Assembly: GCA_964493765.1 (NCBI GenBank)
Contig: CAZBPK010000113.1
Coordinates: 1 to 60,859 of the forward strand
Source of the DNA: CALLMJ01 sp964493765
GTDB lineage: Bacteria > Bacteroidota > Bacteroidia > J057 > CALLMJ01
Direction of reading: 5' to 3'
DNA: 60,859 nt
Every line of letters starts with the position of its first letter. Position 1 is the first letter of the stretch. This document shows positions 45,111 through 52,725 of the stretch, in pieces. The translations under genes were made by a program, and so were the position numbers. The notes below the pieces were generated by a model. It was given only the letters and a program-made list of their open reading frames with translations, did no database searches and was not told where the DNA came from.

Positions 45111-45406
45111 AATTAGTAAGCAAAAAATGCCCCCATTGTGGTGAATGGAGTGATTATCAAGATAATATTCATGAAGAATGCTATTTTTGTTTGAAAACGC
45201 TAGAACCAGAATCTGTTAAAGATTATCAAAATTATGAACAAAAAGGAAAAGAGTATTATGAAAAATTATTTGAACCCTTCTTTCCAATTAAACCAGAAGA
45301 TTTATGGCTCATCAAAGGATTTAAGTATATTGTTAATACACTCGGATTAATTTATGTTTCCATAGTTTCATTTATTATTGCTGTAATAGCTTTATTGCCG
45401 GGTTAG
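45107..45406 (+). CDS. Small zinc-ribbon membrane protein, unknown function
   Basis: The 99-residue protein has a metal-site pattern CPHCGEW and CYFC (Cys8, Cys11, Cys25, Cys28), followed by a charged helix, and a hydrophobic C-terminal segment of about 24 residues. It overlaps the flavoprotein gene by 4 nt and is probably translated with it. A similar pairing may make it a partner or membrane anchor, but this is inference only. Confidence 0.7.
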   Translation: MKLVSKKCPHCGEWSDYQDNIHEECYFCLKTLEPESVKDYQNYEQKGKEYYEKLFEPFFPIKPEDLWLIKGFKYIVNTLGLIYVSIVSFIIAVIALLPG

Positions 45407-45543
45407 TGAAAATTAATAAATAATTTTGTATTTACAGTGAATAATCCTATATTTTAAGCATTAATCAGTAATCAAAAAGCTGTAATTATTCATAATTAAT
45501 ATTTTTTAACTCTTTAAATGTTTGGTTTGAATATAATTTTAAG

Positions 45544-45551
45544 TAATTTTG
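45544..45551 (+). promoter_or_regulatory. -7 box TAATTTTG before the efflux region
   Basis: A perfect match 25 nt before ATG 45577. A second identical box with a similar 3' context (TAATTTTGTATTT) is at 45421-45428, so two start sites may serve this region. Confidence 0.55.
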
Positions 45552-45576
45552 TATTTGGAATTTATAAAATCATTTT

Positions 45577-45981
45577 ATGATATTGAAAAAAATTCATTGG
45601 GTTTTCATTTATGTTTGGGTTGCTCTAGCAGTAATTCCAAATAATAGTGTTGCTCATGAATTTTTGAATGATTTTGCTGTAGAGCAAAGTTCTTATAGAT
45701 GGGATTGTAATCATAAAGATAAAAACCCATTCAATAATTCCAATTTCCCTATTAATAAGGAAGAAAATAAAAACGAAGAAAGAATTGATGAAAATCTTGA
45801 AAATGAATTTACTAAAAATTCATTTTCTCTTTTTGAGTTTAGTAACCATTATTCATTAATTCAAAAATTTTCAACACATCTATTAATTGATGAATTAAAA
45901 CTTCATCTTTTTTCTATATTACGATTTGAAAATCCTTATTTCCTTCATAGGTTCTTATCCTATTGTATTTTAAGAGATTGA
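45577..45981 (+). CDS. Small secreted protein upstream of the RND efflux operon
   Basis: The 134-residue protein begins with a signal peptide (to about NNSVAHE) and has a mature part rich in Asn, Asp, Glu and His that ends in a more hydrophobic, helical region. No family was recognised. It lies before the efflux genes on the same strand with 119 bp between, which include a short stem GCATA/TATGC (46032-46045) followed by T-run. Its role in efflux, if any, is a guess. Confidence 0.55.
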   Translation: MILKKIHWVFIYVWVALAVIPNNSVAHEFLNDFAVEQSSYRWDCNHKDKNPFNNSNFPINKEENKNEERIDENLENEFTKNSFSLFEFSNHYSLIQKFSTHLLIDELKLHLFSILRFENPYFLHRFLSYCILRD

Positions 45982-46100
45982 TTGTTTTCTGCTATTTTAT
46001 TTAGCATCTTAGGCTTTTTTAAAGCTGATATGCATATTTATATGCTTTTTTTAACAATCAAAAAAATATTAATAAACAATAACAATCAATCTTAAAAAAA

Positions 46101-47192
46101 ATGAAAAATTACATTTTAGTAGTTATAATCGGTTTTATAACCATTATCAATAATGGATGCCGTCATGAGCATCATCAAAAACATGAGCCTTTAAAACTCA
46201 AAGTTACAAATCCTGTTCAACAAGACACAACCATATTCAAAGAATATGTTTGTCAAATACGTTCCATTCAACATATTGAAATAAGAGCCTTAGAGAAAGG
46301 CTATTTAGAAAAAATATTGGTTGATGAAGGTCAATATGTTAAAAAAGGACAACTTTTATTTCAGATATTACCAATAGTTTACCAAGCTGAAGTTCAGAAA
46401 GCACAAGCAGAAGTAAATTATATAGAAATTGAATACCAAAATACCAAAAGGTTAGTGGATAGCAATATCGTTTCAAGTAGTGAGTTGGCTTTAGTAAAAG
46501 CAAAATTAGAAAAAGCAAAAGCAGAATTAGCTCTTGCAAAAACGCATTTGGGATTTACAGAAATTCGTGCTCCTTTTGATTGTATCGTTGGTAGATTTAA
46601 AGACGTTAGATTAGGTTCTCTTTTGGAAGAAGGTGAATTATTAACCACTCTTTCTGATAATAATAAACTTTGGGTTTACTTCAATGTTCCTGAAAGTGAA
46701 TATTTGGACTATGTTTCTAAAAATGTGGATTTGAAAAACCGAAAAGTTAAATTAAAAATGGCTAATCAAAAAATGTTTGAGAATGAAGGTTTTATTGAAA
46801 CTATTGAAGCAGATTTTAATACAGAAACTGGAAATATCGCTTTTCGTGCTAACTTTTCCAACAAAAATGGGATTTTAAGAAACGGAGAAACTGGTTTAGT
46901 GTTATTACCCATTCAGCTAGAAAAAGCCATTCTAATTCCTCAATCCGCTACGTTTGAAGTTTTGGATAAAAAATATGTCTTTCTTGTAAACGAAAATAAC
47001 GAACTTCATACCAAAGAAATCAAATCACAAGCAGAATTACCCTATATTTTGGTTTTGAAAGAAGGTTTAAGTCCAAAGGATAGAATATTAGTGGAGGGTA
47101 TTAACAAAGTTCATGAGAATGAAAAAATTGTTCCTATTCCAATAGAATTTTCTGAATTAATAAAACAAGTTCAACAAATTAAAGCGGAATAA
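46101..47192 (+). CDS. RND efflux periplasmic adaptor (lipoprotein)
   Basis: The 363-residue protein is a membrane-fusion protein that links the inner pump to the outer channel. It has a lipoprotein-type signal with Cys20 (INNGC), followed by a His-rich patch. The lipoyl halves EIRALEKGYLEKILVDEGQYVKKGQ and IRAPFDCIVG flank a coiled-coil hairpin (about residues 95-150), and the barrel and membrane-proximal domains follow. The three genes 46101-51856 make one operon. Confidence 0.93.
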   Translation: MKNYILVVIIGFITIINNGCRHEHHQKHEPLKLKVTNPVQQDTTIFKEYVCQIRSIQHIEIRALEKGYLEKILVDEGQYVKKGQLLFQILPIVYQAEVQKAQAEVNYIEIEYQNTKRLVDSNIVSSSELALVKAKLEKAKAELALAKTHLGFTEIRAPFDCIVGRFKDVRLGSLLEEGELLTTLSDNNKLWVYFNVPESEYLDYVSKNVDLKNRKVKLKMANQKMFENEGFIETIEADFNTETGNIAFRANFSNKNGILRNGETGLVLLPIQLEKAILIPQSATFEVLDKKYVFLVNENNELHTKEIKSQAELPYILVLKEGLSPKDRILVEGINKVHENEKIVPIPIEFSELIKQVQQIKAE

Positions 47193-47213
47193 AACTTTCT
47201 AAATTTTAACGTT

Positions 47214-50200
47214 ATGTTTAGCGGAATCTTAAAAAAACCTATATTGGCGATAGCCTTATCGTTGGGAATTGTATTCTTAGGATATGTTGCCATCAATACC
47301 TTACCGATTACTCAATTACCAGAAATTGCTCCACCAAGGGTGAATATCTTTTTAGCTTATCCTGGTGCAAGTGCAAAAGTACTGGTTGAAACTACCTTAA
47401 TACCTTTAGAAAGAGCTATTAATGGTACTCCTGGAATGCAATATGTGATTTCTGATGCTACTAGTGCTGGGGAAGCAACTGTTCAGGTAGTTTTTGATCC
47501 TGAAATTGACCCCGCTACTGCTGTAGTCAATGTAAAAACTAGGGTGGACCAAATCATGAATAACTTACCCCCCTTAGTTCAAAGAGAAGGCATCATTATT
47601 ACCCCTGTTCAACCCAGTATGTTGATGTACGTAAATGTATATAGTACAGACCCCAATGCAGATGAAAAGTTTCTCTATAATTACTCCAATACGCATATCT
47701 TACCAGAGTTACAAAGAATCAAGGGTTTAGCAAGAGCTCAGATCTTGGGTAGCCGTTTATATGCAATGAGGGTATGGTTAAAACCCGATAAATTAAGAGC
47801 ATATAATGTTTCTGTTGAAGAGGTTATGAAAGCTATGGAAGAACAAAGTTTTATTGGTCGTCCGGGGCGTTTAGGACAGGCTTCTGGAAAAACTACTCAA
47901 TCTACAGAATATACTTTATTTTACAAAGGTCGTTATTCCAAACCTGAAGAATATGAAAACATTATTATAAAAGCTAATAAAGAAGGGGAAATTCTCAAAC
48001 TAAAAGATATAGCAACAGTGGAATTAGGAAGCCAGTTTTATGATATTTATACCAATAAAGATGGTTATCCTGCGGCATCTATAGTATTAAAACAACAGTT
48101 TGGGTCTAATGCCATTGAAGTGATCGATGAAATCAAAACCAAACTTCAAGAAATGAAAAAGGATTTTCCTGTGGGCATTGATTATGAAATTTCTTATGAC
48201 GTTTCTAACTTCGTTTATGCTTCTATAGACCAAGTAATTCACACCTTAGTAGAAGCCTTTGTTTTAGTAGCGATTGTAGTGTTTTTGTTCTTAGGAGATT
48301 GGCGTTCTACTCTAATTCCGATTATTGCAGTACCTATTTCCTTAATTGGAGCGTTTATTTTCATGAAAATGTTTGGGATTTCCATTAACTTAATTACACT
48401 TTTTGCCTTGGTTTTAGCTATTGGTATTGTAGTAGATGATGCCATCGTAGTGGTTGAAGCAGTTCATGCCAAAATGGAACAAGACCATGTATCTCCCTAT
48501 CAAGCAGTCAAAAGAGTGATGGGTGAAATTAGTGGTGCTGTAATAGCAATTACCTTAGTTATGGCTTCGGTTTTTATCCCCATTTCTTTTATGTCTGGAC
48601 CTGTGGGCGTTTTTTATAGACAATTCTCTATAACTATGGCAAGTTCCATTATTCTATCGGGTATCATTGCTTTAACTCTTACACCAATTCTTTGTGTTCT
48701 TATCTTAAAACCTTTACATCATGATGAAAAACCGAATACTTTCATTGCTAAGTTTATCCATCTTTTCAATGTCTTTTTTGAAAAATTAACAGGTGGCTAT
48801 TCTAGTATATTGAAAAGGATAGTGGATAGAAAATTGGTTACTTTTGGTGTACTAAGCATTGTAGGTTTGGGAATATTTATGACCAATAATCATTTACCCT
48901 CAGGATTTATCCCCAATGATGACCAAGGAATTATTTATGCTATTGTACAAACTCCTCCAGGAACTACTTTAGAGGTTACTAATGATGTTTCTAAAAAGTT
49001 ACAAAAAATTGCGAAAGAAATTGAAGGGGTACAATCAGTAACAGCTTTGGCAGGGTATGAAATTTTAACAGAAGGTAGAGGTTCTAATGCCGGTACTTGT
49101 TTAATCAATTTAAAAGATTGGGAACATAGAAAAAATTCTGTTCATGATATTATTGAAGAATTAGAAGAAAAATCCAAAGGATTAGGGGCTATTATTGAGT
49201 TTTTTGAACCACCTGCTGTACCCGGTTATGGCTCTTCTGATGGTTTTTCTTTACGTTTGTTAAACAAAAACACTACTATTGATTACCAACAATTTGATTT
49301 TATCAATAAAGAATTTATGGATTCTTTAAGAAAACGTCCTGAACTTACCGGCTTATTTACCTTTTATGCTGCTAATTTCCCACAATATGAGGTAATTGTA
49401 GATAATGGTTTAGCGATGCAAAAAGGAATAAGCGTAGGAAAAGCTATGGAAAACCTTAATATTTTAATTGGTAGTACTTACGAATTAGGGTTTACACGTT
49501 TTAATAACTTTTTTAAAGTATATACTCAAGCTGCTCCTGAATATAGAAGAATTCCTTCAGATGTCCTTAATATTTTTGTCAAAAATGAAGCAGGTGAAAT
49601 GGTTCCTTTATCTTCTTTTATGAAATCAGAAAAAACTCAAGGTCCTAACGAAATCACTCGTTTTAACTTATACATGTCCTCAACCATCAGAGGAAGACCT
49701 GCAGCGGGTTATACCACGGGTCAAGCGATGCAAGCAATAAAAGAAGTGGCAGAAAAAACATTACCACATGGTTATGATATTGCCTGGGAAGGTTTATCTT
49801 ACGATGAAGCAAGAAGAGGTAACGAAGCGATTTTTATTTTCTTGATAGTATTGGTTTTCGTTTATTTAGTTTTGGCTTCACAGTATGAAAGTTTTATTAT
49901 TCCTATGGCTGTACTTTTAACTATACCAATCGGTATCCTAGGGGCATTTAGTATGTTGCTTTTCATGGGTTTAGGAAATGATGTTTATGCTCAAATTGGT
50001 TTAATCATGCTGGTTGGGTTATTAGGTAAAAATGCCATTTTGATTGTTGAATTTGCTTTACAACAACAACAACATGGTGTGCCCATTTTAGAAGCCGCTT
50101 TAAAAGGTGCCAAACTTCGTTTTAGACCGATTTTAATGACCTCTTTTGCTTTTATTGCAGGATTAGTACCCTTATTATTTGCAAAAGGTCCATCAGCTAT

Positions 50201-50393
50201 GGGTAGTAAAACGATTGGTTCATCAGCATTTGGAGGTATGTTACTCGGGACAATTGTGGGGGTATTTATTATTCCGGGTTTATTTTATATCTTTTCAAGT
50301 CTAAACAATAAATCCAAAATTATGCCCAAAGAAGCACAAGACGATATGCACTTACCAGATTTGGGGCACAAAAATGATGGAAAATGGTCTTAA
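47214..50393 (+). CDS. RND multidrug efflux permease (HAE1/AcrB type)
   Basis: The 1059-residue permease exports drugs or similar molecules using the proton gradient. The two-fold repeat layout fits: TM1, a large periplasmic loop, TM2-6, then a second half. The proton-relay pair Asp408-Asp409 in IVVDDAIVVVE and Lys939 in GLLGKNAILIVE are intact. These residues and the absence of the metal-binding signature of CusA-type pumps place it in the HAE1 (drug) group. It follows the adaptor after 21 bp and overlaps the outer-membrane gene's longer frame by 10 nt. Confidence 0.95.
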   Translation: MFSGILKKPILAIALSLGIVFLGYVAINTLPITQLPEIAPPRVNIFLAYPGASAKVLVETTLIPLERAINGTPGMQYVISDATSAGEATVQVVFDPEIDPATAVVNVKTRVDQIMNNLPPLVQREGIIITPVQPSMLMYVNVYSTDPNADEKFLYNYSNTHILPELQRIKGLARAQILGSRLYAMRVWLKPDKLRAYNVSVEEVMKAMEEQSFIGRPGRLGQASGKTTQSTEYTLFYKGRYSKPEEYENIIIKANKEGEILKLKDIATVELGSQFYDIYTNKDGYPAASIVLKQQFGSNAIEVIDEIKTKLQEMKKDFPVGIDYEISYDVSNFVYASIDQVIHTLVEAFVLVAIVVFLFLGDWRSTLIPIIAVPISLIGAFIFMKMFGISINLITLFALVLAIGIVVDDAIVVVEAVHAKMEQDHVSPYQAVKRVMGEISGAVIAITLVMASVFIPISFMSGPVGVFYRQFSITMASSIILSGIIALTLTPILCVLILKPLHHDEKPNTFIAKFIHLFNVFFEKLTGGYSSILKRIVDRKLVTFGVLSIVGLGIFMTNNHLPSGFIPNDDQGIIYAIVQTPPGTTLEVTNDVSKKLQKIAKEIEGVQSVTALAGYEILTEGRGSNAGTCLINLKDWEHRKNSVHDIIEELEEKSKGLGAIIEFFEPPAVPGYGSSDGFSLRLLNKNTTIDYQQFDFINKEFMDSLRKRPELTGLFTFYAANFPQYEVIVDNGLAMQKGISVGKAMENLNILIGSTYELGFTRFNNFFKVYTQAAPEYRRIPSDVLNIFVKNEAGEMVPLSSFMKSEKTQGPNEITRFNLYMSSTIRGRPAAGYTTGQAMQAIKEVAEKTLPHGYDIAWEGLSYDEARRGNEAIFIFLIVLVFVYLVLASQYESFIIPMAVLLTIPIGILGAFSMLLFMGLGNDVYAQIGLIMLVGLLGKNAILIVEFALQQQQHGVPILEAALKGAKLRFRPILMTSFAFIAGLVPLLFAKGPSAMGSKTIGSSAFGGMLLGTIVGVFIIPGLFYIFSSLNNKSKIMPKEAQDDMHLPDLGHKNDGKWS

Positions 50394-50419
50394 TTCTTCA
50401 ATCTATTAATTCAAAAGTC

Positions 50420-51856
50420 ATGAATAAACAATTTTTAAAAATAGGAATTTCATTTGTAATACTTGTCATTTTACTTCAAAGTTGTAAAATACCAACCGTT
50501 AGTTCCAGAAATCCCAAAGATTTTTTATCTCAAAAATATTCCAATATTACTACTACTGATACTCAAAATGTAGCCTCAAGAAATTGGAAGTTATTTTATC
50601 AAGATGAGAACTTGGTTCAGTTAATTGATTATGCATTACAAAATAATCAAGAATTACAAATTTTTTCTCAAGAAATTGCAATGAATCAATTTGAAATTCA
50701 AGCAAGAAAAGGGGAATATTTACCATTTGTGAATTGGGCAACGGGTTTAGGTCTAGAAAAAGAATCCAAATATACTAAACTTGGTGCTGTAGAAGAAAAT
50801 GTGGAATATGAAGAGGGTAAACATTTCCCGAAACCAATGCCTGATGTCAATTTAGGTTTAAACTTTCGTTGGGAAATTGATATATGGAAAAAATTGCGTA
50901 ATGCAAGAAAAGCCGCCCAAATGAAATATTTTGCTTCTATTGAAGGGCGTAATTTTTTAGTAACTCGTTTAGTTTCAGAAATCGCTGAAAATTATTATGA
51001 GTTAATTGCTTTAGATATTTTGCTTCAAACTATTGAGGAAAATATTGAAATTCAAAGACAAGCTTTAAAAATTATTAATGAACAAAAAATTGCGTCTAAG
51101 GTAAGTCAGTTGGCGGTTAATCGTTTTGAAGCTCAATTATTAAAAACTCAAAATTTAAAGTACCAAGTTTTGAATCGTATAATAGAATCTGAAAATCGTA
51201 TTCATTTTCTTTTGGATAGAAACCCTCAACCTATTCCTAGAAGTTCAAATAACTTCTGGAATACCAATATTGATGGTGTTTTTATTGGAAATCCTCAACA
51301 GCTTTTAGTGAATAGACCTGATATTCAAAGAGCGTTATTTGAAATCAAAGCCGCAGATTTGGAAGTTTTAGTTGCAAAAGCGGAATTTTATCCTTCTCTG
51401 GGGGTCAATATTTTAGCAGGTATTCAATCTTTTGATCCTACGGTTATGTTTAGCCCTCATGCATTTTTGTTTAGGTTTATCTCGGATTTAACGGGTCCAT
51501 TGGTGAATAAAAACAAAATTAAAGCTAATTATTATACTGCAAATGCTAAACAAATACAAGCAGTATTAGAATACGAAAAAACGAGTTTGAATGCTTATTT
51601 GGAAGTTCAAAAGCAATATAGTTTCTTGAATAACTTTGCAAAAAGTTATGAAACCAAAAAACAAGAAGTGGATATATTGGTTCAATCTATCAATATAGCC
51701 AATAATTTATTTATATCAGCAAGAGCTGATTATTTAGAAATTCTCTTAACTCAAACGGAGGCTTTGTCCGCAAAATTAGAACTCATTGAAATCAAATTAA
51801 ATGAATGGAAATCCAAAGTAGGACTTTACAGGGCCTTAGGTGGCGGTTGGAGATAA
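50420..51856 (+). CDS. RND efflux outer-membrane channel (TolC/OprM family)
   Basis: The 478-residue protein starts with a lipoprotein signal ending LLQSC (Cys22), as in OprM-type factors. The trimeric channel's long helices are seen as heptad-like stretches (about residues 60-140 and 215-245), with the repeated structure typical of the family (SEIAENYYEL, and ADLEVLVAKAEFYPSLGV). The start at 50420 is set by the signal peptide; the 50384 frame overlaps the permease. It completes the tripartite pump. A terminator follows. Confidence 0.9.
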   Translation: MNKQFLKIGISFVILVILLQSCKIPTVSSRNPKDFLSQKYSNITTTDTQNVASRNWKLFYQDENLVQLIDYALQNNQELQIFSQEIAMNQFEIQARKGEYLPFVNWATGLGLEKESKYTKLGAVEENVEYEEGKHFPKPMPDVNLGLNFRWEIDIWKKLRNARKAAQMKYFASIEGRNFLVTRLVSEIAENYYELIALDILLQTIEENIEIQRQALKIINEQKIASKVSQLAVNRFEAQLLKTQNLKYQVLNRIIESENRIHFLLDRNPQPIPRSSNNFWNTNIDGVFIGNPQQLLVNRPDIQRALFEIKAADLEVLVAKAEFYPSLGVNILAGIQSFDPTVMFSPHAFLFRFISDLTGPLVNKNKIKANYYTANAKQIQAVLEYEKTSLNAYLEVQKQYSFLNNFAKSYETKKQEVDILVQSINIANNLFISARADYLEILLTQTEALSAKLELIEIKLNEWKSKVGLYRALGGGWR

Positions 51857-51877
51857 TTTTTTGCTTGTTATTAGTGT

Positions 51878-51915
51878 AAGAGACTATTTCAAGAGATTGG
51901 AATGGTCTCTTTTTG
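51878..51915 (+). terminator. Terminator of the efflux operon
   Basis: A stem of AAGAGAC (51878-51884) with GTCTCTT (51905-51911), extended by G-U pairs, is followed by TTTTG. It lies between the operon and repeat copy F. Confidence 0.75.
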
Positions 51916-51951
51916 ATTATCAGATGAAGTCAAGGTTTTAGGCTTGTGTAT

Positions 51952-52081
51952 GCGTGAGGGATGCGGAGGGCACGAAGTGGCACTGCCTTTTGACGCTTTT
52001 GAAAAAAGTGGAAAAAGGATTGCCGAAGCGAAAGCGAAGCCCGAAGCCAGCCCGACCCTCAGCGAAGCAAGGGACACGCCC
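51952..52081 (+). repeat. Interspersed structured repeat, copy F
   Basis: A full 130-bp copy beginning 95 nt after the stop of the outer-membrane channel gene, in the same orientation, just behind its terminator. The central hairpin has the same sequence as in copies A and B; the 3' third differs (AGCGAAAGCGAAGCC, GCCAGCCCGACCC). It ends 24 bp before the convergent rhomboid gene's stop. Confidence 0.9.
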
Positions 52082-52104
52082 TAAAGAATTTAAAGGAATT
52101 TCAT

Positions 52105-52722
52105 TTATCTTCTTCTTTTTTGGGGAATTACTGCAAAATATGCAAGCCCCAACAAAGCACCCACTAAATGTCCAAAGTGAGAAATTCCCGATTGTTCATT
52201 GATAAGTACCATTAATAAACTTATACCAATAAATCCTGCTACTAAAGTTCTTGATTTAATGGGGATAGGAATTGGGAAAATAATCAAAGTCCTTTCAGGA
52301 TAATAGTAACCAAAACCTACCAAAACTCCAGAGATTGGTACGGAAGCTCCAAGTACAGGGTTAGGCGAAGGGTCAAAAAAGGAAATTATAATTCCACCCA
52401 TAATCCCTACAAATAAATAAAATTGTAAAAATTTTCTTACTCCCATTGATACTTCTACCATAGAACCAATACTGACTAAAGCAAAAGAGTTAAAAAGTAA
52501 GTGCAAAAAACTTGCATGAGAAAAGAAATAGGTTACTAATTGAATAGGCTCAAAAAACTCAGGACCATAAGCAGATAAACCCAAATTTTCTCTGATATGA
52601 AATAAGTTGGTTTTAAAAAGCAAAAAATATTGAAGCCAATTTTCGTGTAAGGAAGTAGCCAAAAAAACTAATCCATTGATAATTAATATGTTTAAAACAA
52701 CAGTTGTTACTAATAAATGCAT
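52105..52722 (-). CDS. Rhomboid-family intramembrane protease, unusual active-site loop
   Basis: The 205-residue protein has six membrane segments and the rhomboid landmarks HASFLHLLFNSFALVSIG, with His69, His74 and Asn78, and catalytic-type His185 in SHFGHLVGAL. Ser127 is present, but the usual GxSG reads Gly125-Ala-Ser127-Val128, so the Gly after the serine is replaced by Val. It may still be active, or be an inactive-type rhomboid. It follows hscA after 3 bp. Confidence 0.85.
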   Translation of the reverse strand: MHLLVTTVVLNILIINGLVFLATSLHENWLQYFLLFKTNLFHIRENLGLSAYGPEFFEPIQLVTYFFSHASFLHLLFNSFALVSIGSMVEVSMGVRKFLQFYLFVGIMGGIIISFFDPSPNPVLGASVPISGVLVGFGYYYPERTLIIFPIPIPIKSRTLVAGFIGISLLMVLINEQSGISHFGHLVGALLGLAYFAVIPQKRRR

Positions 52723-52725
52723 GTA

